Source: an uncultured Mucilaginibacter sp.
GTDB taxonomy: Bacteria > Bacteroidota > Bacteroidia > Sphingobacteriales > Sphingobacteriaceae
NCBI RefSeq assembly: GCF_913773635.1
Contig: NZ_CAJYGQ010000013.1
Span: 385,951 to 449,950, forward strand
DNA: 64,000 bases
Direction of reading: 5' to 3'
The translations under genes and the position numbers were made by a program. The notes below the pieces were generated by a model. It did not search any database. It was not told the origin of the DNA and worked only from the letters and a program-made list of their open reading frames with translations. Below are positions 41,255 to 49,614 of this stretch, piece after piece. Position 1 is the stretch's first letter. Each line of letters starts with the position of its first letter.

Positions 41255-43567
41255 CTAATATACTAAAGAGGCTGCTGAAAACTCACCTTTGGGCTTACCG
41301 GGCATGGTTAAGTACACTCTCAAAGTACTAAAAGCCCCGGCTTCAAAATACTTAAGGGTAAATTTATGCATACCTTTTTGCAGTAAAACCTCTCCCGGCT
41401 GCTCATACAAACTGTGCTTGCCATCGTTATCAACCACCATAGTATCATCAACGTAAATTACAGAACCATCATCACTCTGAGTTGAAAAGATGTATTTGCC
41501 ATCAGCATCTACATTGAAGTATCCCTCATAAGTGACACCAAACGTACGGTTGGCTTTTTTAAACGCTGCCGTATTAAACGTTTTGGTTACGCCGGTATCA
41601 AGCACCCTTGCTCCATCCAACTGCCCCGTACTGGTAAATAAGCCTGCTACCAGCTCATATTTAACGCCCGGCTGTTTACCAGTAAGCGTTACCGCAGGTA
41701 AGGGTGTATTATTTGTCACCAGCGTGCGGGTTATTAAACTGCGTTTTCCTGATGGAGTTATAACGATAGTTTTAAGCTCACGGTATTGATCAGACGGAAT
41801 ATTTAACGTGAACGGGTGTGTATACACCTCGTTGGTTTCGTTAGGATCATAACCATCAATGCTGTAGTATATTTTGGCCCCGTTTACAGGTACCTTTAAA
41901 TTAACCGTTAATTGCTGCGCGGTGTAAGCAGTATCTTTTGCACCCAAAGCCGTTGGCACACGATAATTAAACTTATTGGCATCAAACCAAGCCAGATGCT
42001 TAGGTATACGGGCTTCATTAAAATCGGTATAGTTCTTATTGGCCAAAGGAGTCCAGGCCACTTCTGATAGGGCCATTAAGCGTGGCAGCACTAAGTATTC
42101 TACCTTATTTTCGGTGGTTACGTACTCCGTCCAAAGGTTGGCCTGTACGCCCATTACAAACTTTTGCTGCGCTGCCGGTATTTGCGATGATACCGGGTTG
42201 TAAGCATATACTTTTGACAATGGCGCAAAACCGCCAATGCCTAACGGTTCCAAATCTGACCGTGCCTGCGAGTGATCAAAATAATATCCTGCGCTGCTTG
42301 GCGTCATAATTACGGTATGATTTTGCTTGGCTGCGGCAATGCCACCGGCCTCGCCACGCCAGCTCATAACTGTTGCATTTGGAGCCAAGCCACCTTCTAA
42401 AATCTCATCCCAGCCAATAATACTGCGCCCTTTGCTATTTACAAATTTTTCAATACGCTGTATAAAATAGCTTTGCAGTTCGTGTTCATCTTTCAACTTC
42501 AGTTTTTTGATGAGTGCCTGCGCATCCGGCGATGACTTCCAAACCACCTTGGGTGCTTCATCGCCACCAATGTGAATGTATTTACTCGGGAAAAGGTCAA
42601 TTACTTCGGTCAGTACATCCTGCAAAAAGCTGAAGGTTTTTTCGGTAGGGCAAAATATATTGTTAAATACGCCCCATGTTTCGGCAACCTTGTAATCCAG
42701 TTTAGGGTCGCAGCTAAGCTCGGGGTAAGCGGCCAGTGCAGCCATAGCATGACCCGGCATTTCAATTTCGGGTATAATGGTAATGTACTTACTTTGAGCA
42801 TAAGCAATAACATCACGTATTTGATCTTGCGTGTAATAACCGCTTACCGGCATGCCATCAAATTGCTGTGGCATACGGTCGTGATAGTTGCCAATAAGGC
42901 TTTGCGCACGCATGCTACCAACCGCCGTTAAGCGTGGGTACTTTTTGATTTCGATACGCCAGCCCTGGTCATCAGTTAAATGCCAGTGAAATCTGTTAAG
43001 CTTATAAGAGGCCATCAAATCAAGATAGCGCTTCAAAAATTCCACTGAAAAGAAATGACGGCATACATCAAGATGCAAACCCCTGTAGCCAAAGCGCGGG
43101 TAATCTTCAATACGGGCGCATTGCAATTTTGCTGTTGCCGCGCGCTCAAGTGGCAGCATTTGTATTAAGCTTTGTACCCCGTAAAACAAACCCGCTCCTT
43201 TGCCGGCAATAGTTATTTGTTGTGGCGCTATGGTCAAGCGGTATCCTTCGGCAGGCAGGTTTTCAGTACCGGCCGTGGTTAATATAATAGCGTTACTTAC
43301 CGTACCACCTTTGTAGTGCTGCACTTTATTTTTTAAGGCGAACTTATTTTGCAGATAGCTGCTTAAAAACTGAACAGCCTTGTTTTCAGTTGAATCAGCC
43401 TGAATAGCAGTTTCCTGACTCAACACAAATGTTCCCACCTGTTTTTGTACACTAACCGGTGCAGGTATTATACCCATATTAGGGTCGGGTGCGGCGGTTT
43501 GTGCGTTCACATAACCCGTGGTTAGCAATGCCGATATATATAATAGTAACCGTTTCTTGATGATCAT
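41255..43567 (-). CDS. GH20 beta-N-acetylhexosaminidase with PA14-like C-terminus
   Basis: 770 residues with a signal peptide (IIKKRLLLYISALLTTGYVNAQ). A GH20b domain (about 30-145) precedes the TIM-barrel catalytic domain (about 150-500). The catalytic pair is D336-E337 in HIGGDEAPKVVW, with FHWHLTDDQGWRIEIKKYP and EIEMPGHAMAA as other family marks. The C-terminal half has a beta-sandwich region and a PA14-like sugar-binding or protective domain ending with YFEAGAFSTLRVYLTMPG. It removes terminal GlcNAc or GalNAc from glycans outside the cytoplasm. No SusC/SusD pair is near. The ATG at 43567 is chosen over a TTG at 43579. Confidence 0.93.
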   Translation of the reverse strand: MIIKKRLLLYISALLTTGYVNAQTAAPDPNMGIIPAPVSVQKQVGTFVLSQETAIQADSTENKAVQFLSSYLQNKFALKNKVQHYKGGTVSNAIILTTAGTENLPAEGYRLTIAPQQITIAGKGAGLFYGVQSLIQMLPLERAATAKLQCARIEDYPRFGYRGLHLDVCRHFFSVEFLKRYLDLMASYKLNRFHWHLTDDQGWRIEIKKYPRLTAVGSMRAQSLIGNYHDRMPQQFDGMPVSGYYTQDQIRDVIAYAQSKYITIIPEIEMPGHAMAALAAYPELSCDPKLDYKVAETWGVFNNIFCPTEKTFSFLQDVLTEVIDLFPSKYIHIGGDEAPKVVWKSSPDAQALIKKLKLKDEHELQSYFIQRIEKFVNSKGRSIIGWDEILEGGLAPNATVMSWRGEAGGIAAAKQNHTVIMTPSSAGYYFDHSQARSDLEPLGIGGFAPLSKVYAYNPVSSQIPAAQQKFVMGVQANLWTEYVTTENKVEYLVLPRLMALSEVAWTPLANKNYTDFNEARIPKHLAWFDANKFNYRVPTALGAKDTAYTAQQLTVNLKVPVNGAKIYYSIDGYDPNETNEVYTHPFTLNIPSDQYRELKTIVITPSGKRSLITRTLVTNNTPLPAVTLTGKQPGVKYELVAGLFTSTGQLDGARVLDTGVTKTFNTAAFKKANRTFGVTYEGYFNVDADGKYIFSTQSDDGSVIYVDDTMVVDNDGKHSLYEQPGEVLLQKGMHKFTLKYFEAGAFSTLRVYLTMPGKPKGEFSAASLVY

Positions 43568-43710
43568 ATAAGGATTCAATCAGTTTGATTTATAACGAAT
43601 GGTGAAGTTAAAAGATTTTAATGTTTGGCCATAAATTTATAAGGTAAAAAATGGATTAGCGCTGCTGACTTTTTGCTGTAAAGCTTGTTATTGGTACATA
43701 ACATAAAACC

Positions 43711-44331
43711 ATGAAGCAATTATTAATAGCTGCCTTATTATTTACGGGCACACTAAATACAGCAACTGCTCAAATTAAAACCAAACCTTTAGCTGCGAGT
43801 ATGATACCGCCGGTAATAAAATACAGTGGCAAAGTGACTAAAGCCCTGCAATTTACCGATGAAAGCGGCACCTATGTAACTTTTACAACCGAAACAGGAA
43901 TTACTAACAGCAAGGAAGATGATATGGGTAAGGCTGCCTTATATGCTTATTGTTACAAAGCGACCGGCAATACAACGGTACCTGTTTGGCAGGTAAAAGA
44001 TTTTGTAGACGAGTGCCCGGTTGATATTAAGGCCAAATTTGTGCCCGGAAGTTTTGCTGTAACCGATTTAGATAAAAATGGTATTGCCGAAGTTTGGATG
44101 CTATATCAAACTGCCTGCCGCGGAGATATAAGCCCTGATAATATGAAACTTATTATGTACGAAGGCGGCGTAAAGCACGCTATGCGCGGAACAACCAAAG
44201 TTGAAATATCACCAAAAAATTATTATGGTGGTAAATACACTATGGATCCGGCATTTCAAAAATCGGCGCCCGCTTTTAAGCAATATGCTACCGCACTTTG
44301 GAATAAAAACGTAAAGCAAAAATGGGAATAA
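43711..44331 (+). CDS. Secreted protein with calcium-loop-like motif
   Basis: 206 residues. Signal peptide MKQLLIAALLFTGTLNTATA. A DLDKNGIAEVWMLYQ motif (about residues 116-130) resembles a calcium-binding or FG-GAP loop. Four cysteines are visible (YCYK, DECP, ACRG), possibly disulfides. It resembles a poorly known Bacteroidota family sometimes annotated as 'M949_RS01915 family surface polysaccharide biosynthesis protein'; I am not sure of that match. It is divergent from the hexosaminidase and convergent with trxB, sharing a terminator. Confidence 0.6.
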   Translation: MKQLLIAALLFTGTLNTATAQIKTKPLAASMIPPVIKYSGKVTKALQFTDESGTYVTFTTETGITNSKEDDMGKAALYAYCYKATGNTTVPVWQVKDFVDECPVDIKAKFVPGSFAVTDLDKNGIAEVWMLYQTACRGDISPDNMKLIMYEGGVKHAMRGTTKVEISPKNYYGGKYTMDPAFQKSAPAFKQYATALWNKNVKQKWE

Positions 44332-44373
44332 ATTAAAAGGGCCACTCTTGAAATAGAGTGGCCCTTTTAATTT
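44330..44373. terminator. Bidirectional terminator, 19-bp stem
   Basis: AAATTAAAAGGGCCACTCT (44330-44348), loop TGAAAT, and AGAGTGGCCCTTTTAATTT (44355-44373) are perfect inverted copies. The left arm starts inside the stop codon of the + gene. It serves both that gene and trxB (minus strand, ends at 44406). Confidence 0.85.
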
Positions 44374-44405
44374 ATGTCTTTCCCTTAAAAGAACTTGTTG
44401 GAATT

Positions 44406-45362
44406 TTAAACCAATTCTTCAGCTTCCTTAGCGGCCAAATAACGTTCGGCATCTAAAGCGGCCATACAACCGGTACCTGCGGCCGTTACAGCCTGGCGGT
44501 ATACGTTGTCTTGTGCATCGCCGCAGCAAAATACGCCTTCTACGTTTGTTTGCGTGGTGCCAGGCTTGGTTTTTATATAGCCCGTTTCGTCCATATCAAT
44601 AACACCTTTAAAAATATCAGTATTAGGATGATGGCCGATAGCTACAAAGAAACCAGTAACATCAAGTGTTTTTTCCTCACCTGTTTGGTTGTTAAAAACG
44701 GCAACACCATTAACACCCGTTTCATTACCTAAAATTTCTTTGGTTTCGGTGTTATACAGAATTTCAATATTAGGTGTGTTTTGTACGCGGGTAACCATTG
44801 CTTTTGAGGCACGGAACTCATCTCTGCGAACCAACATGTATACCTTGCGGCAAAGTTTTGCCAGGTAAGTAGCCTCCTCGGCAGCAGTGTCACCTGCACC
44901 TACAATAGCGATATCCTGTCCGCGGAAAAAGAAACCATCACACACAGCACAGGCGGAAACGCCAAAACCGTTATATTTTTGCTCAGACTCAAGGCCTAAC
45001 CATTTTGCAGATGCACCTGTAGAAATAATTACGGTATCGGCCGTTATAGTTTTCACTTCATCAACCACCACTTTATGCGGCATACTTGAAAAATCAACCG
45101 AGCTAACATACCCAAAGCGGATGTCAGTACCAAAACGTTCGGCCTGCTTGCGGAAATCTTCCATCATTTCAGGGCCCATTATGCCGCTAGGATAACCCGG
45201 AAAGTTTTCTACGTCGGTAGTTTGCGTTAACTGACCGCCGGCCAGCATGCCGGTGTATAAAACGGGTTTCAGATCGGCACGGGCCGCATAAATGGCAGCA
45301 GTATAACCTGCAGGGCCCGAACCTATAATAAGGCATTTAACGTGTTCAGTATCTTGAGACAT
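44406..45362 (-). CDS. trxB: Thioredoxin reductase
   Basis: 318 residues. Low-molecular-weight NADPH-dependent disulfide reductase. FAD site: IIGSGPAGYTAAIYAA (12-27). Redox-active disulfide: C138 and C141 in SACAVCDG. NADPH site: GAGDTAAEEATYL (155-167) with RRDEFRAS. The terminal FAD motif GVFCCGDAQD follows at about 285. Reduces thioredoxin, and thereby probably the peroxidase at 9477 and ribonucleotide reductase. It has a textbook promoter at 45383-45413 and is monocistronic. Confidence 0.96.
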   Translation of the reverse strand: MSQDTEHVKCLIIGSGPAGYTAAIYAARADLKPVLYTGMLAGGQLTQTTDVENFPGYPSGIMGPEMMEDFRKQAERFGTDIRFGYVSSVDFSSMPHKVVVDEVKTITADTVIISTGASAKWLGLESEQKYNGFGVSACAVCDGFFFRGQDIAIVGAGDTAAEEATYLAKLCRKVYMLVRRDEFRASKAMVTRVQNTPNIEILYNTETKEILGNETGVNGVAVFNNQTGEEKTLDVTGFFVAIGHHPNTDIFKGVIDMDETGYIKTKPGTTQTNVEGVFCCGDAQDNVYRQAVTAAGTGCMAALDAERYLAAKEAEELV

Positions 45363-45382
45363 CAGCGAAATATTTTAACGTA

Positions 45383-45413
45383 CAAAAATAAGCTTTTAAA
45401 GCCATACCACAAA
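45383..45413 (-). promoter_or_regulatory. Promoter of trxB (TTTG-N19-TATTTTTG)
   Basis: On the minus strand TTTG (45413-45410), a 19-nt spacer and TATTTTTG (45390-45383) match both consensus boxes. Transcription would start about 45377, a 15-nt leader from the ATG. Confidence 0.75.
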
Positions 45414-45555
45414 TGCTGTACCGTCAGTTGAGCGCAACTCTTTTATGAGAAAGTGATTATAATAGTTGTTTAAATCAAATACTAAAACAAACCACAAAAT
45501 AAATGCGTAAACGGGTTTATATTAAATTCATTACAAGGAAGGATAAGGAGCGGCT

Positions 45556-45639
45556 ATGATAATAATGACAATAATTTATTTGTGTAAGCGATACAATGTG
45601 GCCGCCTGGCTAAAAAAACAAAAGGCAGCTATTCAATAG
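45556..45639 (+). CDS. Possible 27-residue small ORF
   Basis: ATG at 45556 is preceded 5 nt upstream by AAGGAG. The frame encodes a short peptide (M-I-I-M-T-I-I-Y-L-C-K-R-Y-N-V-A-A-W-L...) that ends at TAG 45637-45639 inside the terminator. Shine-Dalgarno sites are rarely used in this phylum, so the resemblance may be accidental; the 292-nt gap has no other feature besides the terminator. Confidence 0.2.
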   Translation: MIIMTIIYLCKRYNVAAWLKKQKAAIQ

Positions 45640-45646
45640 CCGCCTT
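45622..45646 (-). terminator. Terminator after the LOG-family gene
   Basis: On the minus strand AAGGCGGCTAT-TGA-ATAGCTGCCTT forms an 11-bp stem with one mismatch, followed by TTGTTTTTTTAG. It lies 9 nt past the LOG gene stop. Confidence 0.75.
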
Positions 45647-45654
45647 CAATATTC

Positions 45655-46239
45655 TTAAGTAAGATTACGATCTTTAAACCACACATCATCAGGTTCGGCT
45701 TTAAAATTGGCCATGAGGTCAACCAGCTCAATAGGGCTTACCGATGTTAAAACCAGCTCGCGGTTTGCAGGCTTTAAAAAGCGTTGCTCTACCATTACAT
45801 CCATTTGTTGCAGCAACAAATCATAAAATCCATCGGTATTGAGTATGCCTATTGGTTTTTGATGCAGGCCCAGTTGTAACCAGGTAAGCACTTCAAAAAA
45901 CTCTTCGAGAGTGCCAAAGCCACCGGGCAACATTATAAAGCCATCGCACAGGGTAGCCATCAATTGCTTACGCTGATGCATATTTTCTACCACATGCAGT
46001 TCGGTAAGACCGGTATGGCCAACCTCTTTAGCCATCAAAAATTCAGGTATCACACCAATTACAGTTCCGCCTTTCTGCATCACGGCATCGGCAATCATAC
46101 CCATTACTCCTACCCTGCCGCCGCCAAATACCAATGATATGTTGCGGCTCACCATTACATCGGCCAGCAAATCTACAGCTTCAGTCAGTTTAGGGTCGCC
46201 GTTAAAGTTGGCGCCGCAGAATATGGCGAGTGATTTCAT
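45655..46239 (-). CDS. LOG-family phosphoribohydrolase-like protein
   Basis: 194 residues of the Rossmann-like 'lysine decarboxylase' fold. LVFGGGRVGVMG and the signature PGGFGTLEEFFE mark the LOG (Lonely Guy) family, which cleaves cytokinin riboside 5'-monophosphates or similar nucleotides. SLAIFCGAN at the start and MHQRKQLM before the signature are the usual N-terminal and substrate segments. The older name 'lysine decarboxylase' is wrong for this family. Cytoplasmic; monocistronic, followed by a terminator and preceded by a palindromic repeat. Confidence 0.9.
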   Translation of the reverse strand: MKSLAIFCGANFNGDPKLTEAVDLLADVMVSRNISLVFGGGRVGVMGMIADAVMQKGGTVIGVIPEFLMAKEVGHTGLTELHVVENMHQRKQLMATLCDGFIMLPGGFGTLEEFFEVLTWLQLGLHQKPIGILNTDGFYDLLLQQMDVMVEQRFLKPANRELVLTSVSPIELVDLMANFKAEPDDVWFKDRNLT

Positions 46240-46274
46240 TTGTTAATTGATTGGTTTGTTGATATTGAAAGCAT

Positions 46275-46353
46275 TGTCATCTCGACGAAGGAAAGATTCT
46301 TTTGAATTAATGAGCTAATTGCTTTAAAAAATTTCTCCTTCGTCGAAATGACA
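46275..46353. repeat. TGTCATTTCGA palindromic repeat, copy 3
   Basis: TGTCATCTCGACGAAGGA (46275-46292) and TCCTTCGTCGAAATGACA (46336-46353) are 18-nt inverted arms with one mismatch; the interior is AT-rich. Longest arms of the three copies. It fills the gap between the LOG gene and guaB. Confidence 0.7.
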
Positions 46354-46410
46354 GTTTCCCTATGTTAAAAGTTTTTTTGCCGTTATACTATAACTTAGTA
46401 ACCAAAGAAA

Positions 46411-47880
46411 CTACCTTGTGTAATTAGGTGCCTCTTTAGTAATGGTAATATCATGCGGGTGCGATTCGCGGATACCGGCAGCTGTAATGCGTACGAACCG
46501 GGCTTTTTGCAAAGCTTCAATGTTTTTAGCGCCACAATAACCCATACTGGCTTTTAAACCGCCTACAAACTGGTAAGCAACCTCAGCCAATGTACCTTTA
46601 AATGGCACACGGCCAACAATACCCTCAGGTACCAGCTTTTTAATATCGTCTTCTACATCCTGAAAATAACGGTCTTTCGAGCCCGATTCCATGGCTTCGA
46701 TAGAACCCATACCGCGATATGATTTAAAACGACGACCTTCGTATATGATAGTTTCGCCCGGAGATTCCTCTACACCGGCAAATAATGAACCTGCCATGAT
46801 TGAGCCTGCACCGGCAGCAATAGCCTTAGCAATATCGCCCGTGTGTTTAATACCACCATCGGCAATTACCGGAACGCCGGTACCTTCTAAGGCTTTAGCA
46901 CACTCGTAAACAGCATATAACTGCGGTACACCTACGCCGGCAATAATACGGGTGGTACAGATACTACCCGGACCAATACCTACTTTAACTGCGTCGGCAC
47001 CTGCTTCAGCCAATGCACGGGCTGCATCGCCTGTGGCTATGTTACCGGCAATAACTTGCAAGTCGGGGTATTTGGCTTTTACGGCTTTTAACTGATTAAT
47101 TACACCTTTTGAATGACCGTGAGCCGTATCAATAGCAATAACATCCACACCCGCCTTAACCAGTGCATCAACACGGTCCATAGTGTCGGCAGTTACACCA
47201 ACGGCAGCGCCTACCCGTAAACGGCCGTGCTCGTCTTTACAGGCAATAGGGTAATTTTTAAATTTCTGGATGTCTTTAAAAGTAATTAATCCGCATAAAC
47301 GGCCGTCGGCATCAACAACGGGAAGCTTTTCAATTTTCTGATCCTGTAATATCTCTTCGGCCTGCATCAGGGTTGTGCCTTGCGGAGCGGTGATGAGGTT
47401 TTGGCTGGTCATTACGTCACGTACCGGCTTGCTCATATCTTTCTGGAAACGCAGGTCGCGATTGGTAACAATACCTTTAAGTTTACCCTCAGCATCAATA
47501 ACCGGAATACCGCCAATACGAAACTCGCGCATAATTTTAAATGCATCAGATACTAAAGCATCCTCATTTAACGTAACCGGATCTTGTATCATTCCGCTTT
47601 CAGAGCGTTTAACTTTACGCACCTCATCGGCCTGACGCTGAATGGTCATGTTTTTATGCAGCATACCTAAACCACCCGCCTGCGCAATAGCAATAGCTAA
47701 TTGCGATTCGGTTACGGTATCCATAGCCGCCGAAACAATAGGAATATTAAGTTTTATCTTTTTTGTTAGATACGAGCTGGTATCAACTTCGCGGGGTAAA
47801 ACTTCTGAATATGCCGGTAAAAGTAGAACATCGTCATACGTTAAACCTTCGGCAACAAATTTGGAGGGGTCGAGCTGCAT
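46411..47880 (-). CDS. guaB: Inosine-5'-monophosphate dehydrogenase
   Basis: 489 residues. Oxidises IMP to XMP, the committed step to GMP. The (beta/alpha)8 barrel carries C308 in GIGPGSICTTRI, the catalytic cysteine, and the GIKHTGDIAKAIAAGA and GMGSIEAM regions. A pair of CBS domains (about 95-205) is inserted as usual, with PVIDAEGKLKGIVTNRDLR and LPVVDADGRLCGLIT. FKGTLAEVAYQFVGGLKASMGYCGA is the C-terminal flap-side segment. Length standard. A hairpin and a -7 box lie directly upstream. Confidence 0.97.
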   Translation of the reverse strand: MQLDPSKFVAEGLTYDDVLLLPAYSEVLPREVDTSSYLTKKIKLNIPIVSAAMDTVTESQLAIAIAQAGGLGMLHKNMTIQRQADEVRKVKRSESGMIQDPVTLNEDALVSDAFKIMREFRIGGIPVIDAEGKLKGIVTNRDLRFQKDMSKPVRDVMTSQNLITAPQGTTLMQAEEILQDQKIEKLPVVDADGRLCGLITFKDIQKFKNYPIACKDEHGRLRVGAAVGVTADTMDRVDALVKAGVDVIAIDTAHGHSKGVINQLKAVKAKYPDLQVIAGNIATGDAARALAEAGADAVKVGIGPGSICTTRIIAGVGVPQLYAVYECAKALEGTGVPVIADGGIKHTGDIAKAIAAGAGSIMAGSLFAGVEESPGETIIYEGRRFKSYRGMGSIEAMESGSKDRYFQDVEDDIKKLVPEGIVGRVPFKGTLAEVAYQFVGGLKASMGYCGAKNIEALQKARFVRITAAGIRESHPHDITITKEAPNYTR

Positions 47881-47904
47881 GGCAAATAATTATTGTTATT
47901 TGCC
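47881..47904 (-). promoter_or_regulatory. Palindrome abutting the guaB start
   Basis: GGCAAATAA (47881-47889) and TTATTTGCC (47896-47904) are exact inverted copies around a 6-nt centre, directly before the guaB ATG at 47880. Together with a start site predicted near 47902 it either folds the whole 5' leader or is a repressor site overlapping the start of transcription. Confidence 0.5.
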
Positions 47905-47907
47905 GGG

Positions 47908-47915
47908 CAAAGATA
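47908..47915 (-). promoter_or_regulatory. -7 box of guaB
   Basis: On the minus strand TATCTTTG is a full TAnnTTTG match, 28 nt before the ATG; 19 nt upstream is TTC rather than TTG. Confidence 0.5.
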
Positions 47916-48046
47916 TGATTTTATTTTGAATGTTGAATGCGAGATTTCGGAATTAGGTTTGCACAATAGGTTTTTACGTTAGCGTGTCATAAAATTCATG
48001 AGACAAATCTGCCTACTCTATCACCCAATATCTGTTAATTGCAATT

Positions 48047-48137
48047 TGGGCGTTGCCTGCGGCCCGGGCTATCCGTTTCAACTCCTCACTTCGCTATGCT
48101 ACGTTGCGGGGTTTCCACTTCTATACCTAACGCAAAC
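48047..48137. repeat. GGGCGTTGCCTGCGG...ACCTAACGC repeat
   Basis: TTTGGGCGTTGCC, GGCCCGGGCTATCCGTTTCA and CCACTTCTATACCTAACGC are pieces of a repeat that I remember seeing widely scattered in Bacteroidota genomes; its function is not known. Its GC content is well above the flanks. Single copy here. Confidence 0.5.
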
Positions 48138-48183
48138 TGCAGTGGTCTGAATTACTGAATTGATAGCTTTTAAAATTGTAAAA

Positions 48184-48290
48184 CGCCATTGCAAGGCACA
48201 AGAGATTTTGCGGTGCTGCCAAAGCAACCCCGGTGTGAATCGCATAAATTATGCTGATTCAGATCTCAGCGCTTCTTCCCCGCAATGACG
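48184..48290. repeat. CGTCATTGCGRGG-type inverted repeat
   Basis: CGCCATTGCAAGGCACAAGA (48184-48203) at the left and GCTTCTTCCCCGCAATGACG (48271-48290) at the right are imperfect inverted ends of a 107-nt element. In other genomes such CGTCATTGCGAGG units occur in many copies; this is the only copy here. Confidence 0.55.
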
Positions 48291-48334
48291 TGTTATGTTA
48301 AAATTCGAAATTGAAAATCCGACCTCCGAAACGC

Positions 48335-49609
48335 TTAATATTTTCCTACTATAACTTTATGAAACTCATCAAAGTTTAAATACTTGTTGGCAAGGGTCTG
48401 TAGTTCTTCGGCGGTGATACTTTTTATAACCTCGGTATAGCGATCATAATAATCAAGTCCTAAACCCGAAAAATATACGTTTTTGAATTTATCAGCATGT
48501 GAAAAAACGTTTTCCAAACTTCCAAGTAAAGAGCCTTGCATATAGTTTTTCACCAGCGACAGCTCTTCTTCAGAAATTAGCTCATTTTTCAATAGATTGA
48601 TTTCTTTTTCAATCTCCTCAACAGCATTACGACAAACATCAGCTCCTACCTCGGTAGCAATAAAAAATGCAGCACCGTGTTTAAGCGATGATATGCCCGA
48701 ACCAATACCATAGGTGTAGCCTTTGTCTTCGCGAATGTTAGCCATCAGCCTCGATCCAAAGTATCCGCCCAATACGGTGTTCAGTACCTGTAAGGCGGGA
48801 AAATCGGGGTGAGAGCGATTTACCATAGGCAAGCCCATACGAATGGCCGATTGCAGTGCCTCGGGCTTCTCAGTGTAGAAGAAACGTTCAGCCACGGGAG
48901 TTATGGTTGGTTGTGTTGTATCGGCCGGGTCGGCACTGTTTTGCCAGTTAGCGCATGCACCGGTAACTTGCTGCAGTGTAGCTTCATCAACCTTGCCTGA
49001 TATAACCAGTGTACAATTGGCCGGTTGGTACATTTGTTTAAAGTGCGCCAGCATATTGGCACGCTGCAATTGCTGGTAATCTACAGCGTTGGCACTTAAC
49101 CCGTAAATGGTATTACCATAAACAGCTTTATTAAAGGCACGGCGCGCCAGTATATCGTTCTTTTGCAAACTAACCTGTAGCTTTTGCTGCTGGTTACGAA
49201 CAAACGTATCTAATTCATTTTGCGGAAACTGGCTATTAGTTAATACGTCAACTACCACCGGCAATGTGTGCTCCAAATGGCGGTTAAGACTGTAAAGCGT
49301 TAACTGCGATTGATCATAACCATATTCGGCCTGCAAAAAAGCGCCGTAGTAATCAATGCTATCAGCAATTTGTGCAGCGGTAAGATTAGCCGTACCTTCT
49401 GTAAGCATGGTGTTAACAGCCATGTTTAGCAAAGGCTTTTGCGTGTCAAACCTCAAATTATTAAAAATCCATTCCACACGCACCAGGTCCTGGTCGCCCG
49501 AGTTGAACCAGTATACCTGACAGCCATTTGGCAGCGCAGTATGTCCCGGCTCAATTAAATTTATATGATTTACCGCCTGCGATTCAGGCGCTATTGTTCT
49601 ATTCAACAT
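48335..49609 (-). CDS. M16 peptidase-fold protein, non-catalytic subunit
   Basis: 424 residues of the insulinase (M16) fold lacking the HxxEH zinc motif. It keeps the partner's substrate-binding pair in GSRLMANIREDKGYTYGI (the R/Y motif). Together with the next gene it forms the classic bacterial two-gene M16B arrangement, in which one subunit carries the active site. No signal peptide, so it is predicted cytoplasmic. It starts 5 nt after the catalytic subunit's stop, so the two are translated together. Substrates are unknown. Confidence 0.9.
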   Translation of the reverse strand: MLNRTIAPESQAVNHINLIEPGHTALPNGCQVYWFNSGDQDLVRVEWIFNNLRFDTQKPLLNMAVNTMLTEGTANLTAAQIADSIDYYGAFLQAEYGYDQSQLTLYSLNRHLEHTLPVVVDVLTNSQFPQNELDTFVRNQQQKLQVSLQKNDILARRAFNKAVYGNTIYGLSANAVDYQQLQRANMLAHFKQMYQPANCTLVISGKVDEATLQQVTGACANWQNSADPADTTQPTITPVAERFFYTEKPEALQSAIRMGLPMVNRSHPDFPALQVLNTVLGGYFGSRLMANIREDKGYTYGIGSGISSLKHGAAFFIATEVGADVCRNAVEEIEKEINLLKNELISEEELSLVKNYMQGSLLGSLENVFSHADKFKNVYFSGLGLDYYDRYTEVIKSITAEELQTLANKYLNFDEFHKVIVGKY

Positions 49610-49614
49610 AAGCT

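Larger units (their letters stand above)
47924..48336. repeat. Stack of nested intergenic repeats
   Basis: The 454-nt gap between guaB and the M16 genes has no gene. Its outer parts, TTTTGAATGTTGAATGCGAG near 47926 and AAATTCGAAATTGAAAATCC near 48302, are inverted relatives of a TTCGAAATT-type repeat. Two further families (48047-48137 and 48184-48290) are nested inside. Confidence 0.5.

Noticed and set aside
43711..44331. Calling this gene a polysaccharide biosynthesis enzyme
   Set aside because: The only basis is a remembered family name; no catalytic motif supports it.
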